NCBI RefSeq assembly: GCF_014873145.1
Contig: NZ_JADBEK010000001.1
Span: 5,332,001-5,396,000, forward strand
Origin: Nonomuraea angiospora
GTDB taxonomy: Bacteria; Actinomycetota; Actinomycetes; Streptosporangiales; Streptosporangiaceae
Direction: 5' to 3'
Length of the DNA: 64,000 nucleotides
The notes beneath the pieces were generated by a model that saw only the letters and a program-made list of their open reading frames with translations, searched no databases and was not told where the DNA came from. A program made the position numbers and the translations under genes. Positions within the stretch are counted from its first letter, which is position 1. Each line of letters begins with the position of its first letter. Below, in pieces: positions 43,004 through 51,613 of this stretch.

Positions 43004-44196
43004 ATTTTCGCCGCGCCGACTTCCCACAGCCGGGCGAAGTTGGCGCCGTACGCCTCGAGGATGCCGTGCTCGGAGAGTTCGACCATCGCCTCGTCGTTGC
43101 GTAGCAGCGAGGTGGCGTTGAAGTTGTGACTGCCGGTCATCACCCAGCCCTGCCCGGAGCCGCGGCCGGTTGGGTCGGTGACCACGATGTACTTGGAGTG
43201 GATGCGGCCGGCCGGAGTCGAGCCGTCGAGCACCCGCCGCTGCACGCCGGCGGCGTCCAGCGCAGCGGTGACCGCGTCGTCGGCCAGACCGTGCACGACG
43301 CGTACCTGGCATCCCGCGGCCACCAGCGCCGCGAGCTCGTCGACGATCGCGAGGCGGGTGGCGTCCCACTCGGACTGGCCGATCTCGACCCGGGTGCGGC
43401 CCTCCGTCTTGCAGCCGACCTGGCTGAGTCGCCGAGCGATCGGGTCTCGGTCGGCGACCGGATAGAACTGGGCGGTGACCTGGCCGCCCCGCATGCCGGT
43501 GGTGACGGTGGTGTCGTAGTCGGGGTTCTGCACCTCGGCGGCCAGGTCGTCGAAGTACTTTCCGTATCCCTCGAAGAGCTTACGGTTGCCGGGCAGCACG
43601 ACCAGGTTGTTCCAGTAGCTGGTGGAGTTGACGTCGGTGATGTTGTTCGAGGCCTGTACGACGACGTCGTGCTGACCGCCGGTCTCCGAGTAGAGCGAGA
43701 ACTTGTTGTGCATGCCCTTGGTGCCCTGGCAGGAGGTGGTGTTCCCTTCCGGGCTGATGTGGCTGCAAACATGCACCCATGAGGGGGCCGACTTGTCGGT
43801 GCCGAGGGTGCGGATCAGCTCCTCGGCGGCGGGGTTGTCGATCTGATAGCCGTCCATGACCATGCGTATCCGGACGCCACGGTGGTACGCGTCAAGCAGC
43901 ACCGCCGCGTAATCGGCACCGGCATCGCCTGAGACGACGAACTCGGCGATCTCGATCGACGAGCCGGCCGGGGCCTGCTTGATCAGCGAGCAGATCCGTT
44001 CCACGACCGCGGTCGGGGCGCCGGCGACAGGGTCGTTGAAGGCGGCGCCGGTCTCGACCGGTACCTCGGTGGCGTTACGGCAGGCGCTGCGGGCGGGCTC
44101 CGTGAGGGCGGCCTGAGCGGTGGGGGCCCCATACAAGGTGGCCAAGGCGGCAAGACCGACAAGTACGACAGGGCGGAGGGAACGGATTCGAGGCAA
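42952..44196 (-). CDS. secreted phospholipase-D-like protein
   Basis: 414 aa with a signal peptide (RSLRPVVLVGLAALATLYGA ending PTAQAA). Two HKD-type motifs are present: MHNKFSLYSE...ASNN and IHSKYIVVTD...GSHNFN, the second with the complete HxKxxxxD. PLD-fold enzymes form a two-motif active site and cleave phosphodiesters; here probably extracellular lipid, nucleic acid or teichoic-acid-type substrates. TTG at 44196 is chosen because AGGAGA lies just upstream and the signal peptide begins there; no ATG fits. The last about 17 residues are read antisense to the PHP gene end, which may mean the natural C-terminus was lost at a junction. Confidence 0.82.
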   Translation of the reverse strand: MPRIRSLRPVVLVGLAALATLYGAPTAQAALTEPARSACRNATEVPVETGAAFNDPVAGAPTAVVERICSLIKQAPAGSSIEIAEFVVSGDAGADYAAVLLDAYHRGVRIRMVMDGYQIDNPAAEELIRTLGTDKSAPSWVHVCSHISPEGNTTSCQGTKGMHNKFSLYSETGGQHDVVVQASNNITDVNSTSYWNNLVVLPGNRKLFEGYGKYFDDLAAEVQNPDYDTTVTTGMRGGQVTAQFYPVADRDPIARRLSQVGCKTEGRTRVEIGQSEWDATRLAIVDELAALVAAGCQVRVVHGLADDAVTAALDAAGVQRRVLDGSTPAGRIHSKYIVVTDPTGRGSGQGWVMTGSHNFNATSLLRNDEAMVELSEHGILEAYGANFARLWEVGAAKIQDPLTARSLARYTWRA

Positions 44197-44245
44197 TGGA
44201 GTGTCTCCTGCAAAAAAAGGGGGGTTGGATGAACGGCTCCAGCAG

Positions 44246-45757
44246 CTATCCGACGGACACTTGCGAGAAGTCCGGCCGCCCGTTGACCGGCATCTCCAAT
44301 CCCTTGACGTTGTCACGGACGGCGTAGTTGTTCTTCAGATCCACCGGGAAGATGCCGACCGCGTCATCCCAGATGATCTTGTCCGCCTGCGCGTACAGCG
44401 TCTTGCGCTCGTTCTGGTCCAGCGACCCGCGCGCCTTGGCCAGGATCGAGTCCAGATCCTTGTTGCAGTAGCCCATCCGCTTCGCCGCACAGGTGTACAG
44501 CCGGTTCAGGGTGAAGTCGGCGTCGCCGGTGCCAGTGGTGTTGGTCTGCAGGTTCATGTCCCAGTTCAGCGCGCCGAAGTCCTTGAGCCAGGTCGCCCGC
44601 TCTTTCTCCTGCGGCTGCACCTTGATGCCGACCTTTTCCCAGGACGAGATGAACGCCTGCGCCATTGCCTTGATGTTCGGCCCACCTGCCAGCGGCCACT
44701 GGATCGTGGTGTCGATGCCGTTGGGATATCCGGCCTCGGTGAGCAGTTGCTTTGCCAGAGCCGGGTCGTAGGAGTACGGTTCCAGCTGGGTTGACCCGAA
44801 GACCGCTTGGGTGACCGGCGACTGGGCCACCGTGCCGAGGTCTCCGAACAGGTCGCCGACAACGCTCTTGATGTCGATCGCATGCAACATGGCCTGGCGT
44901 ACCTTGACATTGTCGAACGGCTTGTTGTTCTGGTTGAACCAGATGAAGTAGTAGTTGAAGCTCGGGCCGACCCCGTACTTGATTCCGTCCACGCCGGATA
45001 CCTCGGCCACCTGGTCCGGCGGGATCGACGCGAGCACATCCACCTCGTCGTTGTTCAGGGCGGTGATCCGGGCCGAGACCTCCGGCATGTTGAGGACCTC
45101 GAGCTTCGCCACCTTGGCCTTGGTGCCCCAGTATTTGTCGTTGCGGCTGAGCACCACTTTGTCGTCGGGGCTGAACAAGTCGAACTTGAACGGTCCGGTG
45201 CCGATCGGCTTCTGCCAGTACGCATCGCTGGTGACCTTGTCGCCCTGGCCGATGAACACCAGAGACAGGGTGCTGGGCAGGGTGCCCAGCGGCGCCGAGG
45301 TGTGGAACGTCACCGTGTGATCGTCGGTGGCGTCAATGCCGGTGACGGAGGCGAGCAACGGGTCCAGCGCCCCCTTGAGGCTCTTCAGCCGCTCCACGGA
45401 CCCCTTGACGTCCTTTGCGGTGAAGGCGCTCCCATCGCTGAAGGTCACCCCGTCGCGGAGGTGGAACACCCACGTCTTCTCGTCAGGGCTCTCCCATGAC
45501 GTGGCCAGCTTCGGGGCCGCCTGGCCGTCCTTCATGACAGTGAGCGTCTCAAGCCCCTGCTGGACGGTGGTCTGGACCGCCTCTTCCGCAGGGTACTGCT
45601 GGACATCAAGCGATACGGGGAACAGTTGTGGCGCGTAGCGCAGCACTTGGCCCTCGGTATCGGAGCTAGCGGAGCCGCCGGAGCCGCCGCAGGCCGCGAG
45701 GCCCATCACAAGGGCGACTGCGGCGAGGCCGCCTATGGCCCGGGATCGTGCGATCAT
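44246..45757 (-). CDS. ABC transporter solute-binding protein (family 5, Dpp/Opp type)
   Basis: 503 aa. Lipoprotein signal with lipobox LAACGGSGG. Family-5 signatures: LATSWESPDEKTWVFHLRDG, SDGSAFTAKDVKGSVERL, PIGTGPFKFDLFSPDDKVVL and KVRQAMLHAIDIKSVVGD. It captures the ligand outside the membrane for the permeases at 49242-51097. In this operon it is encoded near the end, 4 bp overlapping the EEP-family gene. The ligand need not be a peptide: family-5 proteins also bind oligosaccharides, nickel or other compounds, and the phosphatase/phosphodiesterase neighbours suggest a phosphorylated or phosphodiester-containing compound. Confidence 0.93.
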   Translation of the reverse strand: MIARSRAIGGLAAVALVMGLAACGGSGGSASSDTEGQVLRYAPQLFPVSLDVQQYPAEEAVQTTVQQGLETLTVMKDGQAAPKLATSWESPDEKTWVFHLRDGVTFSDGSAFTAKDVKGSVERLKSLKGALDPLLASVTGIDATDDHTVTFHTSAPLGTLPSTLSLVFIGQGDKVTSDAYWQKPIGTGPFKFDLFSPDDKVVLSRNDKYWGTKAKVAKLEVLNMPEVSARITALNNDEVDVLASIPPDQVAEVSGVDGIKYGVGPSFNYYFIWFNQNNKPFDNVKVRQAMLHAIDIKSVVGDLFGDLGTVAQSPVTQAVFGSTQLEPYSYDPALAKQLLTEAGYPNGIDTTIQWPLAGGPNIKAMAQAFISSWEKVGIKVQPQEKERATWLKDFGALNWDMNLQTNTTGTGDADFTLNRLYTCAAKRMGYCNKDLDSILAKARGSLDQNERKTLYAQADKIIWDDAVGIFPVDLKNNYAVRDNVKGLEMPVNGRPDFSQVSVG

Positions 45758-46578
45758 TGCCTCTCTCCTTGATTGGTTTGAGCTGATACCGCAGCCGATG
45801 GCAGGGTGAAGGTCGCCGCGACGGGCTTGTGGTCCGACGGAGCGTTCCCTGCCGAGAAGAACTCGACGACCTCGCTGGCCCGGGTGGCGATCGGGCCTCG
45901 GGAGAAGATCCAGTCGATGGCCTTGGACGGGGACCCCAGCGGGGAGAGGCGCGTTCCGCGGTCGACGACGAACGGCAGCGGTTCCACGGGGTGGGTGACC
46001 GGCGACGTGCGTCCCAACGCGGTGAACGAATCGAGAAAGCCGCCGTTGCCGAGCACCCACAACGGCTGCCCGATATCGTTGATGTCCACCGTGAACAGGC
46101 AGGCCGCGTCGCCGGCGATTTCATCCAGCGCCGTGACCACCCGCTCCGCCTGTCCGGTTCGCAGGTTGCGGCCATCCGCCCGCTCCTGTGCGTGGCCCGG
46201 CCACGTCAGGTGTGCGGTGGAGAACACCAGCGGCCGTGCGTCGTCGACTCTGGGCTTCAGCCGCACCCAGAACAACCTGGCGTTGGCATCGAGGATGCCG
46301 ACGTCTCGTGTCCCGTACTCCACGAGATCGAACAGTTCCCGCCGCCACCACAGATTGCTCTGCGCTCCCCATCCGGGGAAGTCGTCGTGCACCCGTTCGT
46401 GTCCGGGCAGCGCCTCGTCCACCACCGCGCGCGAGCGAGGACGAAGTTCCTGGGTCGCCAGGAGATCGGGGGGCCGGGTGGAGAACAGGTCATGGATCGC
46501 CGGCTCTCGCTGCTCCAGATGCCAGTCACCCCACAGGTTGTAGGTCATCACGACGAAGGTGAACGATCCGGTCAGCAT
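45754..46578 (-). CDS. endonuclease/exonuclease/phosphatase (EEP) family protein
   Basis: 274 aa. Motifs in order: VVMTYNLWGDWHLEQREPAI (Asn near the start), LLATQELRPRSRAV (metal-binding Glu), FTVDINDIGQPL (the usual GDFN position, here DIND), KAIDWIFSR, and APSDHKPVAATF with the catalytic Asp-His. The family includes DNases, inositol-phosphate phosphatases and sphingomyelinases. There is no signal peptide, so it acts on imported material. It overlaps the solute-binding protein gene by 4 bp. Confidence 0.88.
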   Translation of the reverse strand: MLTGSFTFVVMTYNLWGDWHLEQREPAIHDLFSTRPPDLLATQELRPRSRAVVDEALPGHERVHDDFPGWGAQSNLWWRRELFDLVEYGTRDVGILDANARLFWVRLKPRVDDARPLVFSTAHLTWPGHAQERADGRNLRTGQAERVVTALDEIAGDAACLFTVDINDIGQPLWVLGNGGFLDSFTALGRTSPVTHPVEPLPFVVDRGTRLSPLGSPSKAIDWIFSRGPIATRASEVVEFFSAGNAPSDHKPVAATFTLPSAAVSAQTNQGERQ

Positions 46579-46593
46579 GCTGGTCCTCTCGGT

Positions 46594-47244
46594 TCAGTCG
46601 GTGCGCGCGGCGTCAGCGGCCCGTACGGTCGGCGAGTTGTACTCGACCACCGAGTTGTTCTGCTGTCGGCCGGCGTAGCCGATGACCGTCAACGAGGCGT
46701 TCACCGGCGGGGCGAAGTTGAGGTGACCGGGCGACGGCAGGCGCAGTGCGGCGGCGGCGGCCACCCGAATCGGGCCACCGTGGGTGAACACGACGACGGT
46801 CGCGCCGCCGGCCGCCATGTTCCCGGCATCGACAAGCGCCGCCCACACCCGCTGGCGCATCTCGGCGAACGTCTCGCCCCCGCCGCGCCGCACATCGACC
46901 CCGCGACCGACCGCCGCGAGATCATCCGGGTACTCCTCGGCGATCTCGGTGAAGGTCCGGCCGACCCAGGTGCCGATGTCCGCCTCGCGCAACCGGGCAT
47001 CCAGCTCGGCATCGAGGTCAAGGTGGCGCAGGTACGCACTCGCCGTATCCCTGGCCCGCGGCAGATCGCTGGAGACGACCAGATCGGGCGTTCCGAAGCG
47101 GGCCAGGAGTTCGGCCGCGGCCACCTCGGCCTGCTCGAGACCGGCCGCGGTGAGCCCTGAGTCGGCCTGCCCCTGGTAGCGCTCCTCGACGTTCCACACC
47201 GACTCGCCGTGGCGGACGAGGACCAGGCGGACCCGCCCGCTCAT
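46594..47244 (-). CDS. histidine phosphatase (phosphoglycerate-mutase-like)
   Basis: 216 aa. RHG motif in VRLVLVRHGESVWNVEERYQ, second Arg in SSDLPRARDTASAYL, catalytic Glu in READIGTWVGRTF and second His in VVFTHGGPIRVAAA, all catalytic residues of histidine phosphatases. ATG overlaps the stop of the ATP-binding protein gene by 4 bp. Within a transporter operon a phosphatase acting on the imported compound is more likely than glycolytic mutase activity. Confidence 0.9.
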   Translation of the reverse strand: MSGRVRLVLVRHGESVWNVEERYQGQADSGLTAAGLEQAEVAAAELLARFGTPDLVVSSDLPRARDTASAYLRHLDLDAELDARLREADIGTWVGRTFTEIAEEYPDDLAAVGRGVDVRRGGGETFAEMRQRVWAALVDAGNMAAGGATVVVFTHGGPIRVAAAAALRLPSPGHLNFAPPVNASLTVIGYAGRQQNNSVVEYNSPTVRAADAARTD

Positions 47245-48254
47245 TTCGAACCCGCCGAAGAGACCGGCAACTCGGGGAAGTGACATGCGGAAGAGTGATC
47301 GCCCAGCCGATCGGCGAGCACGGGCTCCTCCGTGACACACCGATCCTGTGCCTTCCAGCACCGGGTACGGAACCGGCAGCCGGACGGCGGCGACACGGGC
47401 GACGGAATGTCGCCGGCGAGGATGATCTGCCGCCGTTGTGGCGAGGCCCAGGGGCGGGGCACCGGCACCGCGGACAACAACGCCTGCGTGTACGGGTGCA
47501 CCGGCGCGGCGAATATCTGCTCCGTCGTCCCCATCTCCACCACCTTCCCGAGGTACATCACCGCCACCTCGTCACTGATGTGCCGCACCACGGACAGGTC
47601 GTGGGCGATGAACAGGAAGCTGAGGCCCAGTTCCGCCTGCAGGTCGGCGAGCAGGTTCAGGACCTGCGCCTGCACCGAGACGTCCAGTGCCGACACCGCC
47701 TCGTCGCAGATCACCAGCCGCGGCCGGAGCGCCAGGGCCCGGGCGATACCGACGCGCTGGCGCTGCCCGCCGGAGAACTGGTGCGGGTACCGGTCGGCAT
47801 GATCCGGGTTCAGCCCGACCCTGGCCAGCAGGTCCTTCACCTCGGTGGCCCACCGGTCGCGGGGCACCACACCGGGGTTGATGAGCCAGGCCTCGCTGAT
47901 GATCTGTTCGACGGTGAGGCGGGGATTCAGCGACGCGTACGGATCCTGGAAGACCATCTGGATCTGCCGGCGCGCCTGCCGCAGGTCCGCCCCCGGCAGG
48001 GTCAGCAGGTCCTGGCCATCGAAGAGCACTTGACCGGACTCCGGCGGTTCCAGGCCGATGACGGTTCGCGCCAGCGTCGTCTTGCCCGAGCCCGACTCGC
48101 CGACCAGGCCCAACGTCCGGCCCGCGGGCAGGTCGAACGAGACACCCGAGACGGCCTGGACGGCGCCCGCCTTTCGCCGCAGCAAGGCGGAGCGGATCGG
48201 GAAGCTGGTGTGCAGGTCTCTTACCGACAGCAGCGGGTCAGCCGGGGACGACAT
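47241..48254 (-). CDS. Dpp/Opp-type ABC transporter ATP-binding protein (DppF-like)
   Basis: 337 aa. Walker A GESGSGKTTLARTVIGLEPP, Q-loop MVFQDPYASLNPRLTV, signature SGGQRQRVGIARALALRP, Walker B LVICDEAVSALD and the switch His FIAHDLSVVRHI. The C-terminal oligopeptide-transporter extension carries the Cys motif CRFRTRCWKAQDRC. The start ATG 48254 overlaps the preceding ATPase gene (stop 48238) by 17 bp. Confidence 0.93.
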   Translation of the reverse strand: MSSPADPLLSVRDLHTSFPIRSALLRRKAGAVQAVSGVSFDLPAGRTLGLVGESGSGKTTLARTVIGLEPPESGQVLFDGQDLLTLPGADLRQARRQIQMVFQDPYASLNPRLTVEQIISEAWLINPGVVPRDRWATEVKDLLARVGLNPDHADRYPHQFSGGQRQRVGIARALALRPRLVICDEAVSALDVSVQAQVLNLLADLQAELGLSFLFIAHDLSVVRHISDEVAVMYLGKVVEMGTTEQIFAAPVHPYTQALLSAVPVPRPWASPQRRQIILAGDIPSPVSPPSGCRFRTRCWKAQDRCVTEEPVLADRLGDHSSACHFPELPVSSAGSK

Positions 48255-49245
48255 CGGCGGCGACCTCCTTCGTGTGGTGACAGGCGGCGCGATGCGACTC
48301 GGGCCGGGCGGGCACCGGCATGAGCTCCGGCCGCTCGGTGCCACAGATGTCGGTGGCGAACTCGCAACGGGGCTGGAACGGGCAACTTGCGGTCAGCCGC
48401 ATGAGGTCCGGCGGCGAACCCTTGATGGGCACCAGCCGTTCGCGCGCGCCGTCCAGCGCCGGGATCGAGGCCATCAGGCCGCGGGTGTACGGATGCGCGG
48501 TCGTTTCGTAGACCTCGCGCAGCCCGCCGGTCTCCACCACCCGACCGGCATACATGAGCATGACCCGGTCGGCGACGCCGGCCACCACGCCGAGGTCGTG
48601 GCTGATGAGGATCATCGCCATGCGGTGTTCCGCCTTGAGTTCGGCGAGCAACGCCATGACCTGTGCCTGGACCGTGACGTCCAGGGCGGTGGTGGGTTCG
48701 TCGGCGATGAGTACACGGGGCTGAAGGGCGATCGCCATCGCGATCATCACCCGCTGCCGCATGCCGCCGGAGAACTGGTGGGGATAGTCGTCGACCCTAC
48801 GCGCGGCCGCCGGGATACCCACCCGGTCCATCAGCTCGATCGCCTTGTGTCGCGCCTCGGAACGGGAGGCGCCACGACGGCGCCGGAACAATTCGCCGAT
48901 TTGCGCGCCGACCCGGAACACCGGGTTGAGGGAGCTCAGCGGGTCCTGGAACACCATGGCCAGGTCGGTCCCGTTGAGTCGGCGGGTCTCGGACCGCGGG
49001 CGGGCCAGCAGATCCGTGCCGTCATAGACGATCCGGCCGCCGGCCACCTGTCCCGCCGGTCGCGGAACCAGCCCCATCAGGGCCTGGGCGGTGACGCTCT
49101 TGCCACTGCCGGTCTCGCCCAGTATGGCCAGGGTCTCCCCTTCGGCCAGATCGAAGCTCACCCGGTCGACGGCGGTGACGGCTCCCGCCCGAGTGCGGAA
49201 TCGTACCGTCAGGTCCTGCACCGACAGCAGTGGGTCGTCCATCAC
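48238..49245 (-). CDS. Dpp/Opp-type ABC transporter ATP-binding protein (DppD-like)
   Basis: 335 aa. Walker A LGETGSGKSVTAQALMGLVP, Q-loop MVFQDPLSSLNPVF, signature SGGMRQRVMIAMAIALQP, Walker B VLIADEPTTALDV and switch ISHDLGVVAGV. The C-terminal extension has CPFQPRCEFATDIC. It pairs with the ATPase encoded downstream to form the heterodimeric motor. It overlaps the permease gene upstream by 4 bp. Confidence 0.93.
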   Translation of the reverse strand: MMDDPLLSVQDLTVRFRTRAGAVTAVDRVSFDLAEGETLAILGETGSGKSVTAQALMGLVPRPAGQVAGGRIVYDGTDLLARPRSETRRLNGTDLAMVFQDPLSSLNPVFRVGAQIGELFRRRRGASRSEARHKAIELMDRVGIPAAARRVDDYPHQFSGGMRQRVMIAMAIALQPRVLIADEPTTALDVTVQAQVMALLAELKAEHRMAMILISHDLGVVAGVADRVMLMYAGRVVETGGLREVYETTAHPYTRGLMASIPALDGARERLVPIKGSPPDLMRLTASCPFQPRCEFATDICGTERPELMPVPARPESHRAACHHTKEVAADVVPG

Positions 49246-50177
49246 ATGCTCCTCAGCCGCGGATCGAACCGGTCGCGCAGCGCGTCACCCAGCACGCCGA
49301 AGCCGATCACCAGGATGGCCAGGCCGATGCCGGGGATCGTGGAGATCCACCAGGCGTTGGACAGGTAGTCCCGGCCGTTGGCGATGGTCATGCCCCAGCT
49401 CGGCGTGCTGGCCGGGGTGCCGAGGCCGAGGAAGCTCAAGGATGCCTCGGCCAGGATCACGTGCCCCAGCTCCACGGTCGCGACCACCAGGATCGGCGCG
49501 ATCATGGACGGCAGGATGCTGCGGGTCACCAGGTGCCAGGTCCGTGCGCCCAGGGTACGGGTGGCGTCGACGAAGTCCCGGCTCTTGAGCCCGAGCACCT
49601 GGCTGCGGGTGACCCGGGCGAACGTCACCCAGTTGGAGATGGAAAGGACGATGACGACGTTCACCACGCTGGGCCCGAGGATCGACGCGATGAAGATGGC
49701 CAGCAGGATCGACGGGAAGGTGAGCTGGACGTCCGCCAGCCGCATGAGCACCGTGTCCAGCCAGCCGCCGAAGTACCCGGCGGCGATGCCGGCGGCGACG
49801 CCGATGACACCGGCCAGCACCAGGGTCGCCAAACCGACGGTTATCGACACCCGCGCGCCCTGCATCATCTGGGCGAGCACGTCCTGACCGACCTGGTCGG
49901 TGCCGAAGATGGCGGTGTGCCCACCCGGCAACAAGGTGCCGGGCGGCTTCAGCCGGGAGCCGAGGTCGGTGGCGACCGGGTCGTACTTGAGCAGGATCGG
50001 CCCGATCACCGCGGCGACCACGTAAAGAGCGATCACCGACAACGAGGCGATGATGCGCAGCCGCCCGATCTTGACCCGTGTCCTGCCTGCCACTGGGGGG
50101 TCGCTGGGCGTCGGGTTGTCGGCCGCTTTGCTGTCGTTCTGTGGCAGCAGTTGCTCAGTTGGCCTGTCCATGGTCAC
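49242..50177 (-). CDS. Dpp/Opp-type ABC transporter permease (DppC-like)
   Basis: 311 aa with about six membrane helices. A cytoplasmic N-terminal tail of 40 residues precedes the first helix (RIIASLSVIALYVVAAVIGP). The region ILAEASLSFLGLGTPASTPS followed by WGMTIANGRDYL is the DppC/OppC signature, and RTLGARTWHLVTRSILPS is the EAA loop that docks the ATPases. It overlaps both neighbours by 4 bp. Confidence 0.92.
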   Translation of the reverse strand: MTMDRPTEQLLPQNDSKAADNPTPSDPPVAGRTRVKIGRLRIIASLSVIALYVVAAVIGPILLKYDPVATDLGSRLKPPGTLLPGGHTAIFGTDQVGQDVLAQMMQGARVSITVGLATLVLAGVIGVAAGIAAGYFGGWLDTVLMRLADVQLTFPSILLAIFIASILGPSVVNVVIVLSISNWVTFARVTRSQVLGLKSRDFVDATRTLGARTWHLVTRSILPSMIAPILVVATVELGHVILAEASLSFLGLGTPASTPSWGMTIANGRDYLSNAWWISTIPGIGLAILVIGFGVLGDALRDRFDPRLRSM

Positions 50178-51097
50178 CGTCCCAGCCGAATGCGCGGGTC
50201 GAGGTAGCCGTACAGGACGTCCACGACCAGGTTGATCAGGACGAAACCGCAGGCGATCAGCAGGATCGCGGCCTGCACCACGTTGTAGTCACGGGCCGAG
50301 ATGGAGTCGATGAGCAGCCGCCCGACGCCGGGCCAGGAGAAGACCGTCTCGACGATGACCGCGCCGCCGAGCAGCTTGCCGAACTCGAGACCGGCCACCG
50401 TCACGATCGGGATGAGCGCGTTGCGGATGGCGTGCAGGAAGATGACTAACCGCTCGGACAGGCCCTTGGCCCGCGCGGTCTGGATGTAGTTCTCATGGAC
50501 GACGTCGAGCAGGCCGCTACGGGTCAGCCGGATCAGGATCGCGATCAGTGGCAGGGCGAGGGTGACCCCCGGCAGGACCAGCCGGTCGAATCCACCGTGG
50601 CCCCCACTGGCCAGCCAGTGCAGTTGCCTGGCGAACACCAGGATGAACATGATCCCGATCCAGAACGACGGCATGGACTGCGAGAGCAGCGCGAACACCG
50701 AGACCACGCGGTCGGCCAGGCGGTTCACCCGCAGCGCGCCGACAACGCCGAGTGAGATCCCGAGCACCAGGCCGATGACCATCGCCACGACGGCGAGCTG
50801 AAGGGTGAGCGGGAATCTGCCCATCACCAGGCCCATGGCGTCACTGTGGTAGCGGTAGGAATCGCCGAAATCAAACCGGACCACATCGCCGAGATAAATC
50901 CCGTACTGCACCACCAACGGGCGGTTCAGGCCCATCTGCTCGCGCAGCCGCGCGATCTCATCCTGGGTGGCATCGGAGCCGAGAATGAGCTGGGCCGGAT
51001 CGCCGGGAACCAATCGCAGCACCAGGAACACAACGGTCACGGCGCCCCACAACACGAAGACGGCGAACAGCGTGCGCCGGAAGAGGTACGCGGTCAT
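50174..51097 (-). CDS. Dpp/Opp-type ABC transporter permease (DppB-like)
   Basis: 307 aa with about six helices. Starts TAYLFRRTLFAVFVLWGAVT with the LVPGDPAQLILG loop of DppB. The EAA-type loop is YIQTARAKGLSERLVIFLHA, and the C-terminus (YGYLDPRIRLGR) is the usual DppB end. It is the first gene of the minus-strand operon, about 190 nt downstream of the nearest palindromic operator. ATG 51097 is chosen by family N-terminus; the frame extends to 51148 without support. Confidence 0.92.
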   Translation of the reverse strand: MTAYLFRRTLFAVFVLWGAVTVVFLVLRLVPGDPAQLILGSDATQDEIARLREQMGLNRPLVVQYGIYLGDVVRFDFGDSYRYHSDAMGLVMGRFPLTLQLAVVAMVIGLVLGISLGVVGALRVNRLADRVVSVFALLSQSMPSFWIGIMFILVFARQLHWLASGGHGGFDRLVLPGVTLALPLIAILIRLTRSGLLDVVHENYIQTARAKGLSERLVIFLHAIRNALIPIVTVAGLEFGKLLGGAVIVETVFSWPGVGRLLIDSISARDYNVVQAAILLIACGFVLINLVVDVLYGYLDPRIRLGR

Positions 51098-51312
51098 GGC
51101 CGGTCCGATCGCTGTCGGTCGGCATCCCGTTTCAGCATCGACAGGCAACTCCAGGTTGAGCCATGACGCCGTAAGCGTCTGGCGGTGACGGCTTGGTGCT
51201 GGGGGCTTTGGTGTTGGAGATGGGCCGGCATCCGAGCCGGCCGGTCTGGGAGGTGATCCGCAGGCGAAGGCGAGCCGTCGGCCGCTGTCGGAGCGACGTG
51301 TTAACTGCCTGG

Positions 51313-51330
51313 AACATTAACGTTAATTCG
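51313..51330. promoter_or_regulatory. LacI-type operator, proximal to the ABC transporter operon
   Basis: AACATTAACGTTAATTCG: the central 12 bp ATTAACGTTAAT is perfectly symmetric with a CG centre, as in LacI/GalR sites, and the left flank equals that of the second site at 51504. It lies about 215 bp upstream of the first minus-strand gene. Confidence 0.7.
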
Positions 51331-51503
51331 ATTGCCCGGCTGATGCTAGGTCGGCGGGCCCTGATCGTCAAGGGTCTGGCCGACATCTCCTGCCGGGCGG
51401 GCGCGATTTCAGTGCGCCTGACCAGTGAAAACAGCACTCCGGAACGGCACGCCACGGCGCCCGGGACCGGCAGCGGTAGCTACCCTGGGGGTTGACGGTC
51501 GCT

Positions 51504-51523
51504 GAACATTAACGTTAATGTTC
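51504..51523. promoter_or_regulatory. perfect 20-bp LacI-type operator overlapping a promoter
   Basis: GAACATTAACGTTAATGTTC is a perfect palindrome with a central CG. A TTGACG (51492-51497) sits just upstream, so the palindrome occupies the -10 area of the plus-strand promoter (TTAATG at 17-nt spacing). A LacI-family gene lies at 52966-54033. The rest of the 51098-51613 interval shows no gene. Confidence 0.8.
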
Positions 51524-51613
51524 GATCGCGACCGTATGACATACTCCGGTCGATCAGTCGGTGTATACATTCGCCAATCGGCATTGCCTAAACCCTTTTC
51601 AGGAGCATTCGGC

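Noticed and set aside
46594..47244. Glycolytic phosphoglycerate mutase
   Set aside because: The RHG family is broad, and the position inside a transporter operon argues for a dedicated phosphatase.
44120..48323. Several long plus-strand frames opposite the ABC transporter operon
   Set aside because: His/Arg/Gln-rich mirror frames of strongly supported minus-strand genes.
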